The notes beneath the pieces were generated by a model, which had not been told where the DNA came from, did not search any database, and saw nothing but the letters and a program-made list of their open reading frames with translations. From contig NHFN02000016.1 in the NCBI GenBank assembly GCA_002170245.2, positions 1-54,282 on the forward strand: 54,282 nt of DNA. The letters are read 5' to 3'. Source of the stretch: Gammaproteobacteria bacterium TMED112 (GTDB lineage: Bacteria; Pseudomonadota; Gammaproteobacteria; Magnimaribacterales; TMED112). Shown one piece after another: positions 46,627 through 54,282 of this stretch. The position numbers and the translations under genes were made by a program. The stretch's first letter is position 1. Every line of letters begins with the position of its first letter.

Positions 46627-46747
46627 CTAAATCTTCCTGACAATTCTTAAGTTTAGCCATAAAGCGTATATATGAACTAAGACACAAAATTAAAATCAGT
46701 GAAATAGATATTAAGAAGGTAAATAATACTGTTTCTATACTATCCAT
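46619..46747 (-). CDS. ccmD: Haem exporter protein CcmD
   Basis: A 42-residue frame (ATG 46747 to TAG 46619) with one membrane helix (about 7-25) and a charged tail (SYIRFMAKLKNCQEDLDD). It sits exactly where ccmD belongs, overlapping ccmC by 8 nt and ccmE by 8 nt. CcmD is a tiny subunit that releases holo-CcmE from the CcmABC complex. The size, single helix and position make the call secure despite low sequence conservation. Confidence 0.88.
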   Translation of the reverse strand: MDSIETVLFTFLISISLILILCLSSYIRFMAKLKNCQEDLDD

Positions 46748-47471
46748 TAATTATTTCCCTCATCGCAGTTGTTTTGCCCGTTCTTGCTAGTATTTCAAAT
46801 TGAATATTTCTTGCAAAAATACTAAATGATATTAACAACAAAGAACCAAGCATTAATGGTAAACCTATGAGCATTTCTGTATCTATAGCACTGCCAGAGG
46901 TAGTGATACTCGCATTTTGGTGCAATGTGTTCCACCAATCAACTGAAAACTTAATAATTGGAATATTTACAGCACCAATAATTGAAACTATGCTTAGAAT
47001 TTGATCAGTAGTTTGTTTTGAGCTAAAAGAAGATCTCAGGGCTATCAGCCCTATGTACTGAATCAAAAGTATAAAAGTTGAAGTTATTCTAGCGTCCCAA
47101 ACCCAGTATGTGCCCCAAGTTGGTTTGCCCCATATTGAACCTGAAATCAGGACAATAGCGGTAAATACAAGACCAATACTTATAGCAGAATTAAGAAATA
47201 TAGCAGAGATTTTGGTTCTCCAAACGAGATAAATGAAACCATTTACTGCTAAAAATAAATAAATAAGTTCGGATAAAATAGCTGAAGGAACATGTATAAA
47301 TAATATTCTATAAATTTCTTGTTGCTCTACATCAGCAGGCAAACTATAAATCACAAAATAACTTGATAGTAAAAAAATTATCATGCCTATTATAAAAGCT
47401 GGCATAGCAGTAAGGCTGCAGAATTTATACACCTTGGATGGAATAAAGTATTTTGCTACGTATTTATACAT
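46740..47471 (-). CDS. ccmC: Haem exporter permease CcmC
   Basis: 243 residues with six membrane helices. LFIHVPSAILSE supplies one haem-ligand His, PTWGTYWVWDARITS is the conserved WGxYWxWDxR tryptophan-rich loop, and DWWNTLHQNASI supplies the second His. CcmC loads haem on CcmE. It follows ccmB with no gap and overlaps ccmD by 8 nt. Confidence 0.95.
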   Translation of the reverse strand: MYKYVAKYFIPSKVYKFCSLTAMPAFIIGMIIFLLSSYFVIYSLPADVEQQEIYRILFIHVPSAILSELIYLFLAVNGFIYLVWRTKISAIFLNSAISIGLVFTAIVLISGSIWGKPTWGTYWVWDARITSTFILLIQYIGLIALRSSFSSKQTTDQILSIVSIIGAVNIPIIKFSVDWWNTLHQNASITTSGSAIDTEMLIGLPLMLGSLLLISFSIFARNIQFEILARTGKTTAMREIING

Positions 47472-48086
47472 CTATTTACTTTGTACTTTTAGTATTTGTA
47501 TCACTGCAAAATTGATGAAAGTTGCAGAAAAAATAAAATATGCCATTAAAAAATTTAGATTTGGTTCTAGAGCTATTTTTACGAAGATCTCTTCGACTAG
47601 GATAATAAATGGTATTAAAAGTGGAATTATCAATAATGCATTTAAGGAATTATTACGCTTCATTGAAACAGCACTGCCTAAATTAAAGAAAAAATGTAAC
47701 GTGCTTAACATCAAAAGATAAGAGACTATTAGTTCAAAGATGTTTTCTCCCTCAAATCCATTAATCAAATAAGCAAAGAAAGTAATTGGTATGAAGATAA
47801 GGAAGAGATTCACAGAAAATTTAGCGAATAAGTAAGATGATAGGCTTTCGCCTTCGCATATTTTTTGCTCAAGGTAACCAGAAGTATAGTCATCTTTAAA
47901 TGAACTCTCCGATATAATAAAAACCGTTATAAATGCTGCAATAAAAGAACTTACATATGAAAGCTGCTCATCAAAATTTAGAATTATGAAGATTAAAAAA
48001 ATAATCCCAAAAATAGATAAAGGCAGATAAATATTTTTAGGGATTAATAAAAATAGCCCAAACTCTCTTTTTAAATCTTTATACAT
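47472..48086 (-). CDS. ccmB: Haem exporter permease CcmB
   Basis: 204 residues with six membrane helices; DYTSGYLEQKICEGESLSSYLFAK and LHFFFNLGSAVSMKRNN with a PLLIPFIILVE tail follow the CcmB pattern. Together with CcmA it forms the ABC transporter that drives release of holo-CcmE. It overlaps ccmA by 8 nt. Confidence 0.9.
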   Translation of the reverse strand: MYKDLKREFGLFLLIPKNIYLPLSIFGIIFLIFIILNFDEQLSYVSSFIAAFITVFIISESSFKDDYTSGYLEQKICEGESLSSYLFAKFSVNLFLIFIPITFFAYLINGFEGENIFELIVSYLLMLSTLHFFFNLGSAVSMKRNNSLNALLIIPLLIPFIILVEEIFVKIALEPNLNFLMAYFIFSATFINFAVIQILKVQSK

Positions 48087-48645
48087 TCTTCTCCAAATAA
48101 ATTTTTACGCTTTCATCTAATTCTTCTTGATGGTTTGCCATGATGATGCAATTACCCTTTTTTACATGTTCATTAAAGACTTTTATTAGATTTTTTATTG
48201 ATTCTTTATCTAGACCTGCAAATGGTTCATCTAATATCCAAATGTTCTTCTCCGAAGATATTATTCTCACTAAAGCTGATTTCCTCTTCTCACCAAATGA
48301 TAGATTGAAGAATTTTTGATTTTTAAGTTTTGATAATCCAAATTTTTTGAATAGGCTATCGTTTAGAGGTGCTCCGATAATATTAAAATTATCTCTTAAA
48401 GATATTTCTTCTACAAACCCGTTTTTGTGGCCTAAGTACGCAATATTTAATTCTAAATTTTCATCATAATAAATATTATCTATTTTGTTCAAACCACTTA
48501 AAATTTTTAGCAGAGATGATTTTCCAGAACCATTGCCACCTCTAATTTCATAGATTGCTTTCGATGAAATTTCAAAATCTAAATTCGAAAAAATAGTACG
48601 AGAATCTATCTCGTAACTAAGGTTTGAGGTTTTATAAAGAATCAT
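48079..48645 (-). CDS. ccmA: Cytochrome c biogenesis ABC ATPase CcmA
   Basis: 188 residues, a compact ABC ATPase: Walker A GGNGSGKSSLLK, signature LSFGEKRKSALVRI, Walker B IWILDEPFAGLD and switch His in MANHQEE. It energises haem handling by CcmBCDE. It is the first gene of the ccm block; the only clear regulatory space is 48646-48742, shared with the divergent serine-hydrolase gene. Confidence 0.93.
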   Translation of the reverse strand: MILYKTSNLSYEIDSRTIFSNLDFEISSKAIYEIRGGNGSGKSSLLKILSGLNKIDNIYYDENLELNIAYLGHKNGFVEEISLRDNFNIIGAPLNDSLFKKFGLSKLKNQKFFNLSFGEKRKSALVRIISSEKNIWILDEPFAGLDKESIKNLIKVFNEHVKKGNCIIMANHQEELDESVKIYLEKNV

Positions 48646-48742
48646 TAAAAATTGGTTTCAGAACATACATTGAAATAATCACAAATGCATACAGTTCATA
48701 TGGTATTATTTTATCAGCAGAAATCTATCAAAAGGAGTTTAA

Positions 48743-49936
48743 ATGAGACTGGTTATTATATTTTTAATTTCATTATCTATATCTGCAGAGAACTATTTTC
48801 CTAATAACGAATGGAAAACTGCAAAACCTGATCAAGTTGGACTAGATCAAGAAAAAATAGATAAATTGTTTGAAATGACTTTTAACGACGATGCTTCTAT
48901 GAGTGCTGTCTTAATTAAAGATGGCTATATTATTCAAGAACAATATGCAGAAGGTTTTAATGAAAGCTCTTTTGGTACATCCTGGTCCACTGCGAAAAGT
49001 TTTTATGCGGCATTGGTTGGAATATCACTTGATAGAGGAGAAATTAAGAGTCTAGATGAACCTGTTGCTAATTATGTCGACTCTTTTAAAATGCCTGAAA
49101 AAGAAAAAATTACAATTCGACAAATATTAAACATGACAAGTGGATTGGAGTTTCCAAGTCATGAGCATGAAATGATGTTTCTTGAAGCTGATCATCTTAA
49201 ATACGCTGAAAAAGTAGGCGTAGAAAACCCACCAGGTGAAATATTCCAATACAACAACGTTAATTCTATGATGATTGGTGAAATACTTAAGGGCGCAACA
49301 GGCAAAACTGCTAAAGAGTTATTGGAAGAAAGAATTTTTAGTCAAATTGGTTTAGAAAATTATACGGCCTGGGAAGATAGTGCTGGAAATACAATGACAT
49401 ACTGTTGTTTAGATATGTCAGCCAGAGATTTTGCCAAATTTGGGTTACTTTTCAATAGAGATGGAAAATGGGATGGCAAGCAAATTATTTCTGAGGATTA
49501 TGTTGACGAATCACTTCAACTTTATTGGGGCAAAACACCAAGTATGGGTTGGAGTCATAGCGATACTAGAGGCTACAGCCTTCAATGGTGGATTTCTAAG
49601 TACGACGACGACGCAAAAATTTATAATACCAGTGGCAAGTATGGTCAGTTCGTATTCATAGACAAAGATAGAGACATAGTTTTTGCTAGAATTACTAAAT
49701 ATTACCCTACAGAAGGTGATGTTCAAGATTGGGGAGCTCTAGGCTACCTACGTTTCCTTGGTAGTATTAATAGAGCGCTTATAGTTTCAAGATTTCTTAT
49801 GTCAATTGGCTTAATTGACTTTGATGATGGAAGTGTAAAAACTCCATATACAAATTCTGATGGAGAATCAAAAGAGTTTTACCAAAATTATGTTGAAATT
49901 GTGAACTCAATTGCAGATCTAGAAAAAGATGCTTAG
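48743..49936 (+). CDS. Exported class-C-like serine hydrolase (beta-lactamase fold), copy 1
   Basis: 397 residues with a signal peptide (about 1-15). The penicillin-binding/class C motifs are SxxK in SWSTAKSFYAAL, YxN in FQYNNVNSMMIG and a KTG-like NTSGKYGQF. This is the 6-aminohexanoate-hydrolase/esterase EstB type as much as a beta-lactamase, and true antibiotic resistance should not be assumed. A good AAGGAG site lies 6 nt before the ATG. It overlaps the second copy by 8 nt. Confidence 0.85.
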   Translation: MRLVIIFLISLSISAENYFPNNEWKTAKPDQVGLDQEKIDKLFEMTFNDDASMSAVLIKDGYIIQEQYAEGFNESSFGTSWSTAKSFYAALVGISLDRGEIKSLDEPVANYVDSFKMPEKEKITIRQILNMTSGLEFPSHEHEMMFLEADHLKYAEKVGVENPPGEIFQYNNVNSMMIGEILKGATGKTAKELLEERIFSQIGLENYTAWEDSAGNTMTYCCLDMSARDFAKFGLLFNRDGKWDGKQIISEDYVDESLQLYWGKTPSMGWSHSDTRGYSLQWWISKYDDDAKIYNTSGKYGQFVFIDKDRDIVFARITKYYPTEGDVQDWGALGYLRFLGSINRALIVSRFLMSIGLIDFDDGSVKTPYTNSDGESKEFYQNYVEIVNSIADLEKDA

Positions 49937-51095
49937 ATTCTTATTAATTTTATCAATATCTTTAAATGTTTATTCTGTTGATAAACTCAATGAAAATGTT
50001 CTTAATGAACTGAGCAATATGATAATGAGTGACTCAGCCACTCAAGCACTAATTGTTTCTCATAATGGCAATATTGTTCTGGAACAGTATGGAGAGGGAT
50101 ATTTGGAAACAGACTTTGTTACATCACAATCAATTGCCAAAGCTTTCTATGCTGTTTTATTTGGAGTTGCAATTGAGAAGGGTTTACTTAAGAATCTTGA
50201 TCAACCAATCAGTGATTATTTGCCTGAGTGGAAGAATGATAAAAGAGGAGAAATTACAATACGGAATCTTCTAGAGATGAAATCAGGCTTGTATAGAAGT
50301 GAGTCTTGGAATGAGGAAATGTTTCTTTCAAGTAATAATTTGAATTTTGCACTAAACGTTGAGCTTGTAAATGAGCCAGGTAAAGTTTTTGAATATAACA
50401 ATGTAAATACAGCGTTACTTGGTCCCGTAATTGAACAAATTTTTGATGATTCTCCGCATGAAGTTTTAAAAAAAGAAATTTTAGCGCCGCTGGAAATTAC
50501 GGAATATGGGTTATGGAAAGATCATTCACTTAATGACATTACTTTCCATGGTATCGATTTAACACCATTAGACTTTGTAAAATTTGGCCAACTATATGCT
50601 CAAAAAGGACTGTGGGAAGGACAACAGTTAATTAATAAGACATTTATGGAACAGTCAATGCAACCTATTTCAGAGGGACCAGGTGAATTATATGGCATGC
50701 ATACTTCAATTCGAAAAATGTCAGAAGAAAGGAGGCTACTGGTAAAAGAGGGGTTTAATGGGCAATATCTTTTTGTCATCCCAGAAGAAAATTTAGTTGC
50801 AGTTAAATTCACCAAATACTTACACAACAGAGAAAACGGTTACGTCATTAGTCTTGGGCCAATGGATTATTTGCTTTGGCTTCCTTTTTCCTGGCTAAAA
50901 GCAATTGGTGAAGCTTTCGCAGGTGATGGGGAAAGCGATCCCGAACTTAATGATGGAAGTATTAATATGCCTGCAACAATGTCTGTCAAAGATAAGTTTA
51001 ATTGTCCCAATACAACGACTGACAAATGCCCGCCTGTTCAAAGAATGCAAGACTTAGTTTTTGGTTTAACAGATCTTAATTCCAATCAAGAATAA
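49929..51095 (+). CDS. Exported class-C-like serine hydrolase, copy 2
   Basis: 388 residues, signal peptide (about 1-16), a diverged tandem duplicate of the upstream gene. SxxK appears as SQSIAKAFYAVL and YxN as FEYNNVNTALLG. The third motif is changed: KEGFNGQYLF where copy 1 has TSGKYGQF, so the usual basic residue is missing. A C-terminal stretch (about 345-388) with CPNTTTDKCPP adds two cysteines absent from copy 1. The 3' end overlaps the convergent tdh gene by 20 nt. Confidence 0.83.
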   Translation: MLRFLLILSISLNVYSVDKLNENVLNELSNMIMSDSATQALIVSHNGNIVLEQYGEGYLETDFVTSQSIAKAFYAVLFGVAIEKGLLKNLDQPISDYLPEWKNDKRGEITIRNLLEMKSGLYRSESWNEEMFLSSNNLNFALNVELVNEPGKVFEYNNVNTALLGPVIEQIFDDSPHEVLKKEILAPLEITEYGLWKDHSLNDITFHGIDLTPLDFVKFGQLYAQKGLWEGQQLINKTFMEQSMQPISEGPGELYGMHTSIRKMSEERRLLVKEGFNGQYLFVIPEENLVAVKFTKYLHNRENGYVISLGPMDYLLWLPFSWLKAIGEAFAGDGESDPELNDGSINMPATMSVKDKFNCPNTTTDKCPPVQRMQDLVFGLTDLNSNQE

Positions 51096-52101
51096 CTTTT
51101 CCTGCTTTACCTGAATTAAGTAAATCAAATGCCTCAGAGAAATCTGAATAATGAAATTTATGAGTGATGATATTTGATATATCTAAACCTGAATCTATCA
51201 AAGCCATACCCTTATACCATGTTTCAAAAATTTCCCTTCCGTAGATAGCTTTAAGATTTAATGCTTTAAAAATTGCTTTTGATAGGTCAAATTGAATTTT
51301 GTCAGAAGGCAAACCTAATAAAGAGATATTGCCGCCCATAATCATAGCCCCCATCATTTGATCGATAGCTTGTTCTGAACCAGACATTTCCAAACCAACA
51401 TCAAAACCCTCTTTCAGTCCCATTTCAAACATTTTTACCTGTAAATCCTCTTTAAGAGGGTTCAAGGTTTCAACATCACAAACTTTTTTTGCAAGCTTTA
51501 ATCTATTATCGTTGATGTCTGTAAGTAAGACATTTCGTGCTCCAACATGCTTTGCAATTGCTGCAGACATTATTCCAATTGGCCCAGCTCCTGTAATAAG
51601 AACATCTTCACCAACCAAATCAAAAGATAATGTTGCATGCACTGCATTTCCAAATGGATCAAGAATTGCACCAATTTCATCAGTAATACTTTCAGGTAAC
51701 TTGATAACATTTTTTGCTGGCACTGCAATAAATTCTGCAAAGGCACCATCCCGGTCAACACCAATGTTTACTGTATCTGGATCTAGATGAAGTTTGCCTG
51801 CTTTTGCATTTCTACTTTTTAAGCCTGTGATATGGGATTCAGCAGAAACCCTGTCACCAATATGAAAATTGCTTACATTTGAACCAAGCTCATGGACTTG
51901 CCCCATAAATTCGTGACCAATAGTCATAGGTGTCTTTATCGTATTACTGGCCCATTTATCCCAATTCCAAATATGTAAATCAGTACCACAGATCGCAGTT
52001 TTTTGAACTTTAATAAGAATGTCATTGGAACCAAAGTGTGGAACTTTAATATCATCCAGTTTAAGTCCAACTGCACTTTCTGTTTTAATCAAAGCCTTCA
52101 T
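51076..52101 (-). CDS. tdh: L-threonine 3-dehydrogenase lacking the structural-zinc cysteines
   Basis: 341 residues, medium-chain dehydrogenase that oxidises threonine to 2-amino-3-ketobutyrate with NAD. The catalytic zinc ligands are intact (C38 in [11 protein letters not shown]63 and E64 in IGHEF) and [10 protein letters not shown] is the Rossmann loop. The structural-zinc lobe is degenerate: where E. coli Tdh has Cys 93, 96, 99 and 107, this protein reads Gly, Ser, Ala and Asp in [18 protein letters not shown]. The surrounding alignment has no gap. It overlaps kbl by 4 nt, so the pair is a threonine-to-glycine operon. Confidence 0.92.
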   Translation of the reverse strand: MKALIKTESAVGLKLDDIKVPHFGSNDILIKVQKTAICGTDLHIWNWDKWASNTIKTPMTIGHEFMGQVHELGSNVSNFHIGDRVSAESHITGLKSRNAKAGKLHLDPDTVNIGVDRDGAFAEFIAVPAKNVIKLPESITDEIGAILDPFGNAVHATLSFDLVGEDVLITGAGPIGIMSAAIAKHVGARNVLLTDINDNRLKLAKKVCDVETLNPLKEDLQVKMFEMGLKEGFDVGLEMSGSEQAIDQMMGAMIMGGNISLLGLPSDKIQFDLSKAIFKALNLKAIYGREIFETWYKGMALIDSGLDISNIITHKFHYSDFSEAFDLLNSGKAGKVILDWN

Positions 52102-53291
52102 ATCACGCCCAGAGATTTTCCTATCTTTTTGAATATTTCTAAGGCTTTGTCTAATTGTTCTTGATTATGTTCACTTGTAATTTGTAACCTTATTCTTGCT
52201 TCTCCTTTCGGTACAACAGGATAAAAAAAACCAACTGCATATAAACCATGCTCTAAAAGCTCTTTTGACATCTTTTGAGCTACAGCAGCATCACCTAACA
52301 TTACAGGTGTTATAGGATGCTCGTCGCCTTTCAGGGTAAAACCTAAATCTTTCATTTTTTCGCGGAAATATTTAGTATTTTTGATGATTCGTTCTCTTCT
52401 CTCAGGTTCATTCTCAACTATATCTATTGCTACTAATGAAGCTTTTACAATTGAAGGCGCCAAAGCATTTGAGAAAAGGTAAGGTCTTGATCTTTGCTTA
52501 AGCAACTTAATGACATTTTCTTTTGCACAAATAAAACCACCAGACGCACCGCCTAATGCTTTGCCTAATGTTCCTGTTAATATGTCGATCTTGCCCTCTA
52601 CTCCGAAGTATTCTGCTGTACCTCTCCCCTTTTCTCCTACAAAACCAGTTGCATGACAATCATCAACCATTACAAGAGCATCATAGCGTTCGGCTAATTG
52701 ACAAATCTCATCCAGTTTGGCAAAGGTTCCATCCATTGAGAATACTCCATCTGTTGCAATTACCTTATGTCTGGCATTATTTTTAACTGCTACCTTTAAA
52801 CAGTTTTCTAAACTTTTCATATCACTATGATCGTATCTATATCTTTGAGCTTTACATAACCTAATGCCATCTATAATTGAAGCATGATTGAGTGCATCAC
52901 TGATAATGGCATCATCTTTGGTGAATAATGGCTCAAATAAACCCCCATTTGCATCAAAACAAGCTACGTAAAGGATAGAGTCTTCAAAACCCAAGAAAGA
53001 ACTCAGTTTTTTTTCTAATTGCCTGTGCAGATTATTGGTGCCACATATAAATCTAACTGACGCCATACCAAAGCCATCATCAACCACTGAGTTTGAAGCA
53101 GCTTTTTTAATTTGATCGTTATTTGCAAGGCCTAAATAATCGTTAGCACAAAAGTTTAAAACCTCTTTGCCCGTACTCAGTTTAATTGCTGTCTGTTGTG
53201 GTGTTGAAATTAACCTTTCATCTTTAAAAAGATTGTCAGCCACTATCTCGGACACCTCGTTATTTATAAAGTTGTAAAAACTTTTACTCAC
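52098..53291 (-). CDS. kbl: 2-amino-3-ketobutyrate CoA ligase (glycine C-acetyltransferase)
   Basis: 397 residues, alpha-oxoamine synthase family (PLP-dependent). [12 protein letters not shown] near the N terminus, [49 protein letters not shown] and the PLP lysine in [13 protein letters not shown] are all present. It splits 2-amino-3-ketobutyrate with CoA to glycine and acetyl-CoA, the step after Tdh. It is divergent from pyruvate kinase across a 32-nt gap. Confidence 0.97.
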   Translation of the reverse strand: MSKSFYNFINNEVSEIVADNLFKDERLISTPQQTAIKLSTGKEVLNFCANDYLGLANNDQIKKAASNSVVDDGFGMASVRFICGTNNLHRQLEKKLSSFLGFEDSILYVACFDANGGLFEPLFTKDDAIISDALNHASIIDGIRLCKAQRYRYDHSDMKSLENCLKVAVKNNARHKVIATDGVFSMDGTFAKLDEICQLAERYDALVMVDDCHATGFVGEKGRGTAEYFGVEGKIDILTGTLGKALGGASGGFICAKENVIKLLKQRSRPYLFSNALAPSIVKASLVAIDIVENEPERRERIIKNTKYFREKMKDLGFTLKGDEHPITPVMLGDAAVAQKMSKELLEHGLYAVGFFYPVVPKGEARIRLQITSEHNQEQLDKALEIFKKIGKSLGVI

Positions 53292-53323
53292 AATATGATT
53301 ATAATAGAATCCATTATTATCTT

Positions 53324-54282
53324 ATGCATAAAAGAACAAAAATTATTGCAACAATAGGCCCATCATCTAAGTCAGAAGATATGATTTTAAAGCTCTACCA
53401 AAAGGGCATGAACGTTGTAAGAGTTAACATGTCGCATGCTTCGCTTGATGACCTAAAAGATATCTCCTCCATAGTTTCTAAATTAAATAAGAAAATTACA
53501 TCTTCCATTGGTTTAATGATTGATACTCAAGGGCCTGAGATAAGAACATCTAACTTTAAAACTGATATTACAATTAAGAAAGGTGATCACATTGTTCTGT
53601 GTGAAAAACTGAAAAATAAAAAAGCTAAAGAAATCTTAATCGATAATTTAAGTTACATTAAAGGTCTCAAGGTAGGTGGAAAGATTTCTCTTGATAACGG
53701 GTTAATTGATTTAAAAATAAAAAAAATTGCTACTGGCTGCATTCAATGTAATGCACTTGACGCTGGAGCAATTGGTGGGAAGAAGCATATTAATTTTCCA
53801 GGAGCTAAAATTAAACTTCCTACCATAACTACTAAAGATAAAAAGGATATAAAAGAAGGCATCAAATTAGGAGTTGATTTTATAGCCTTATCGTTTGCTC
53901 GAACGCACAAAGACATAAAAGAATTATCAGGTCTCATTAAAAGAGCTGAAAATAAACCAGAAATTTTTGCAAAAATTGAAGAACAACAAGGTATGGATAA
54001 TATTGAAGCTATTACAAAACATAGCGATGGATTGCTTGTTGCTCGTGGTGACTTAGGCATAGAAACTGATATTACTAACCTGCCTTATCTGCAAAGAAAG
54101 ATGGTTAGAGTAGCTCTTCAGTCAGGCAAAAAATGTATAGTTGCAACACAGTTATTGGAATCAATGATTACCAATCCTCATCCTACTCGTGCTGAGGTTT
54201 CTGATGTTGCTAATGCAGTCTATGAGGGGGCTGATGCACTAATGCTTTCCGCTGAGACTACTGTTGGGAATTTTCCACTTAG
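53324..54282 (+). CDS. pyk: Pyruvate kinase (3' end outside window)
   Basis: An uninterrupted frame from ATG 53324 to the window end encodes 319 residues. Motifs: KIIATIGPSS start, RVNMSHAS, IDTQGPEIRT (active-site region), FIALSFAR, the catalytic lysine segment FAKIEEQQG, VARGDLGIE, QLLESMI with PTRAEVSDVANAVYEGADA and LSAETT. The B domain (about 70-160) is present and the C-terminal regulatory domain is cut off. It makes pyruvate and ATP in glycolysis. The start overlaps no other gene; the 32-nt gap to kbl must hold both promoters or part of them. Confidence 0.97.
   Translation, partial: MHKRTKIIATIGPSSKSEDMILKLYQKGMNVVRVNMSHASLDDLKDISSIVSKLNKKITSSIGLMIDTQGPEIRTSNFKTDITIKKGDHIVLCEKLKNKKAKEILIDNLSYIKGLKVGGKISLDNGLIDLKIKKIATGCIQCNALDAGAIGGKKHINFPGAKIKLPTITTKDKKDIKEGIKLGVDFIALSFARTHKDIKELSGLIKRAENKPEIFAKIEEQQGMDNIEAITKHSDGLLVARGDLGIETDITNLPYLQRKMVRVALQSGKKCIVATQLLESMITNPHPTRAEVSDVANAVYEGADALMLSAETTVGNFPL

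Noticed and set aside
47383-47721. Plus-strand open frame of 112 codons over ccmC/ccmB
   Set aside because: It lies antisense to well-conserved ccm genes and its translation looks like low-complexity shadow sequence, as do the other long antisense frames over real genes here.
48743-51095. Antibiotic-resistance beta-lactamases
   Set aside because: SxxK and YxN alone also fit esterases and peptidases of this fold, and there is no ampR, mobile element or resistance context.

Overview
The window is a gene-dense, AT-rich stretch of a bacterial chromosome, about two-thirds A+T by eye. The block ccmA-H, smc-like gene, zipA, ligA points to a gammaproteobacterium, because ZipA is essentially gammaproteobacterial and smc-zipA-ligA is a familiar order there. 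Small intergenic gaps, overlapping genes, few clear Shine-Dalgarno sites and an oligotroph-style gene set (Spinster-type MFS, GMC oxidoreductase, haloalkane dehalogenase, secreted peptidases, two class-C-like serine hydrolases) suggest a streamlined marine heterotroph. SAR86 is my best guess, by inference and not by any database match. I see no insertion sequences, CRISPR arrays, phage genes or rRNA.

Layout. 1-2.7 kb: end of a small heat-shock protein gene with its terminator, then a DsbD-type reductase and a secreted redoxin. 2.7-7.7 kb: HNH protein, then an overlapping run YwaF-like membrane protein / GMC flavoprotein / second YwaF-like protein / BirA, then a GST. 7.7-15.3 kb: MFS transporter, S9 peptidase, a region with four spaced TGTTCAAA repeats, secreted hydrolase, pseudoazurin, tRNA-Val and a large zinc metalloprotease. 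15.3-23.9 kb: sorbosone-dehydrogenase-like protein, an acyl-CoA dehydrogenase/DUF1330/metallo-hydrolase operon, a LysR regulator and putA with two small membrane proteins. 23.8-31.9 kb: rhodanese-like protein and fused indolepyruvate oxidoreductase, MazG-like protein, SDR, DsbA-fold isomerase, haloalkane dehalogenase, Rossmann protein and small conserved proteins. 31.9-38.1 kb: lipoprotein esterase, a 45-residue protein, tRNA-Leu, coiled-coil membrane protein, PNPOx-fold protein, lipoprotein and an M16C protease. 38.1-48.6 kb: one long minus-strand block, ccmABCDEFGH, then smc-like gene, zipA, ligA and a transglycosylase, nearly all overlapping. 48.7-54.3 kb: tandem serine hydrolases, kbl-tdh threonine catabolism and the start of pyruvate kinase.

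Gene cooperation. DsbD can supply periplasmic reducing power to CcmG/CcmH for cytochrome c maturation; both DsbD and CcmG carry a WCITC active site. PutA, the indolepyruvate oxidoreductase and Kbl/Tdh form an amino-acid catabolic theme. Many exported hydrolases and peptidases suggest growth on peptides and esters.

Most notable: an SMC protein of only 736 residues at the canonical smc locus, with both ATPase heads but no recognisable hinge; a GMC dehydrogenase between two paralogous YwaF-like membrane proteins; a threonine dehydrogenase that has lost all four structural-zinc cysteines; two genes that appear to start at ATT; and a pattern in which 9 of 11 convergent gene pairs overlap at their stop codons. 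No gap between genes exceeds 300 bases; the largest (11121-11351) holds the repeat array.
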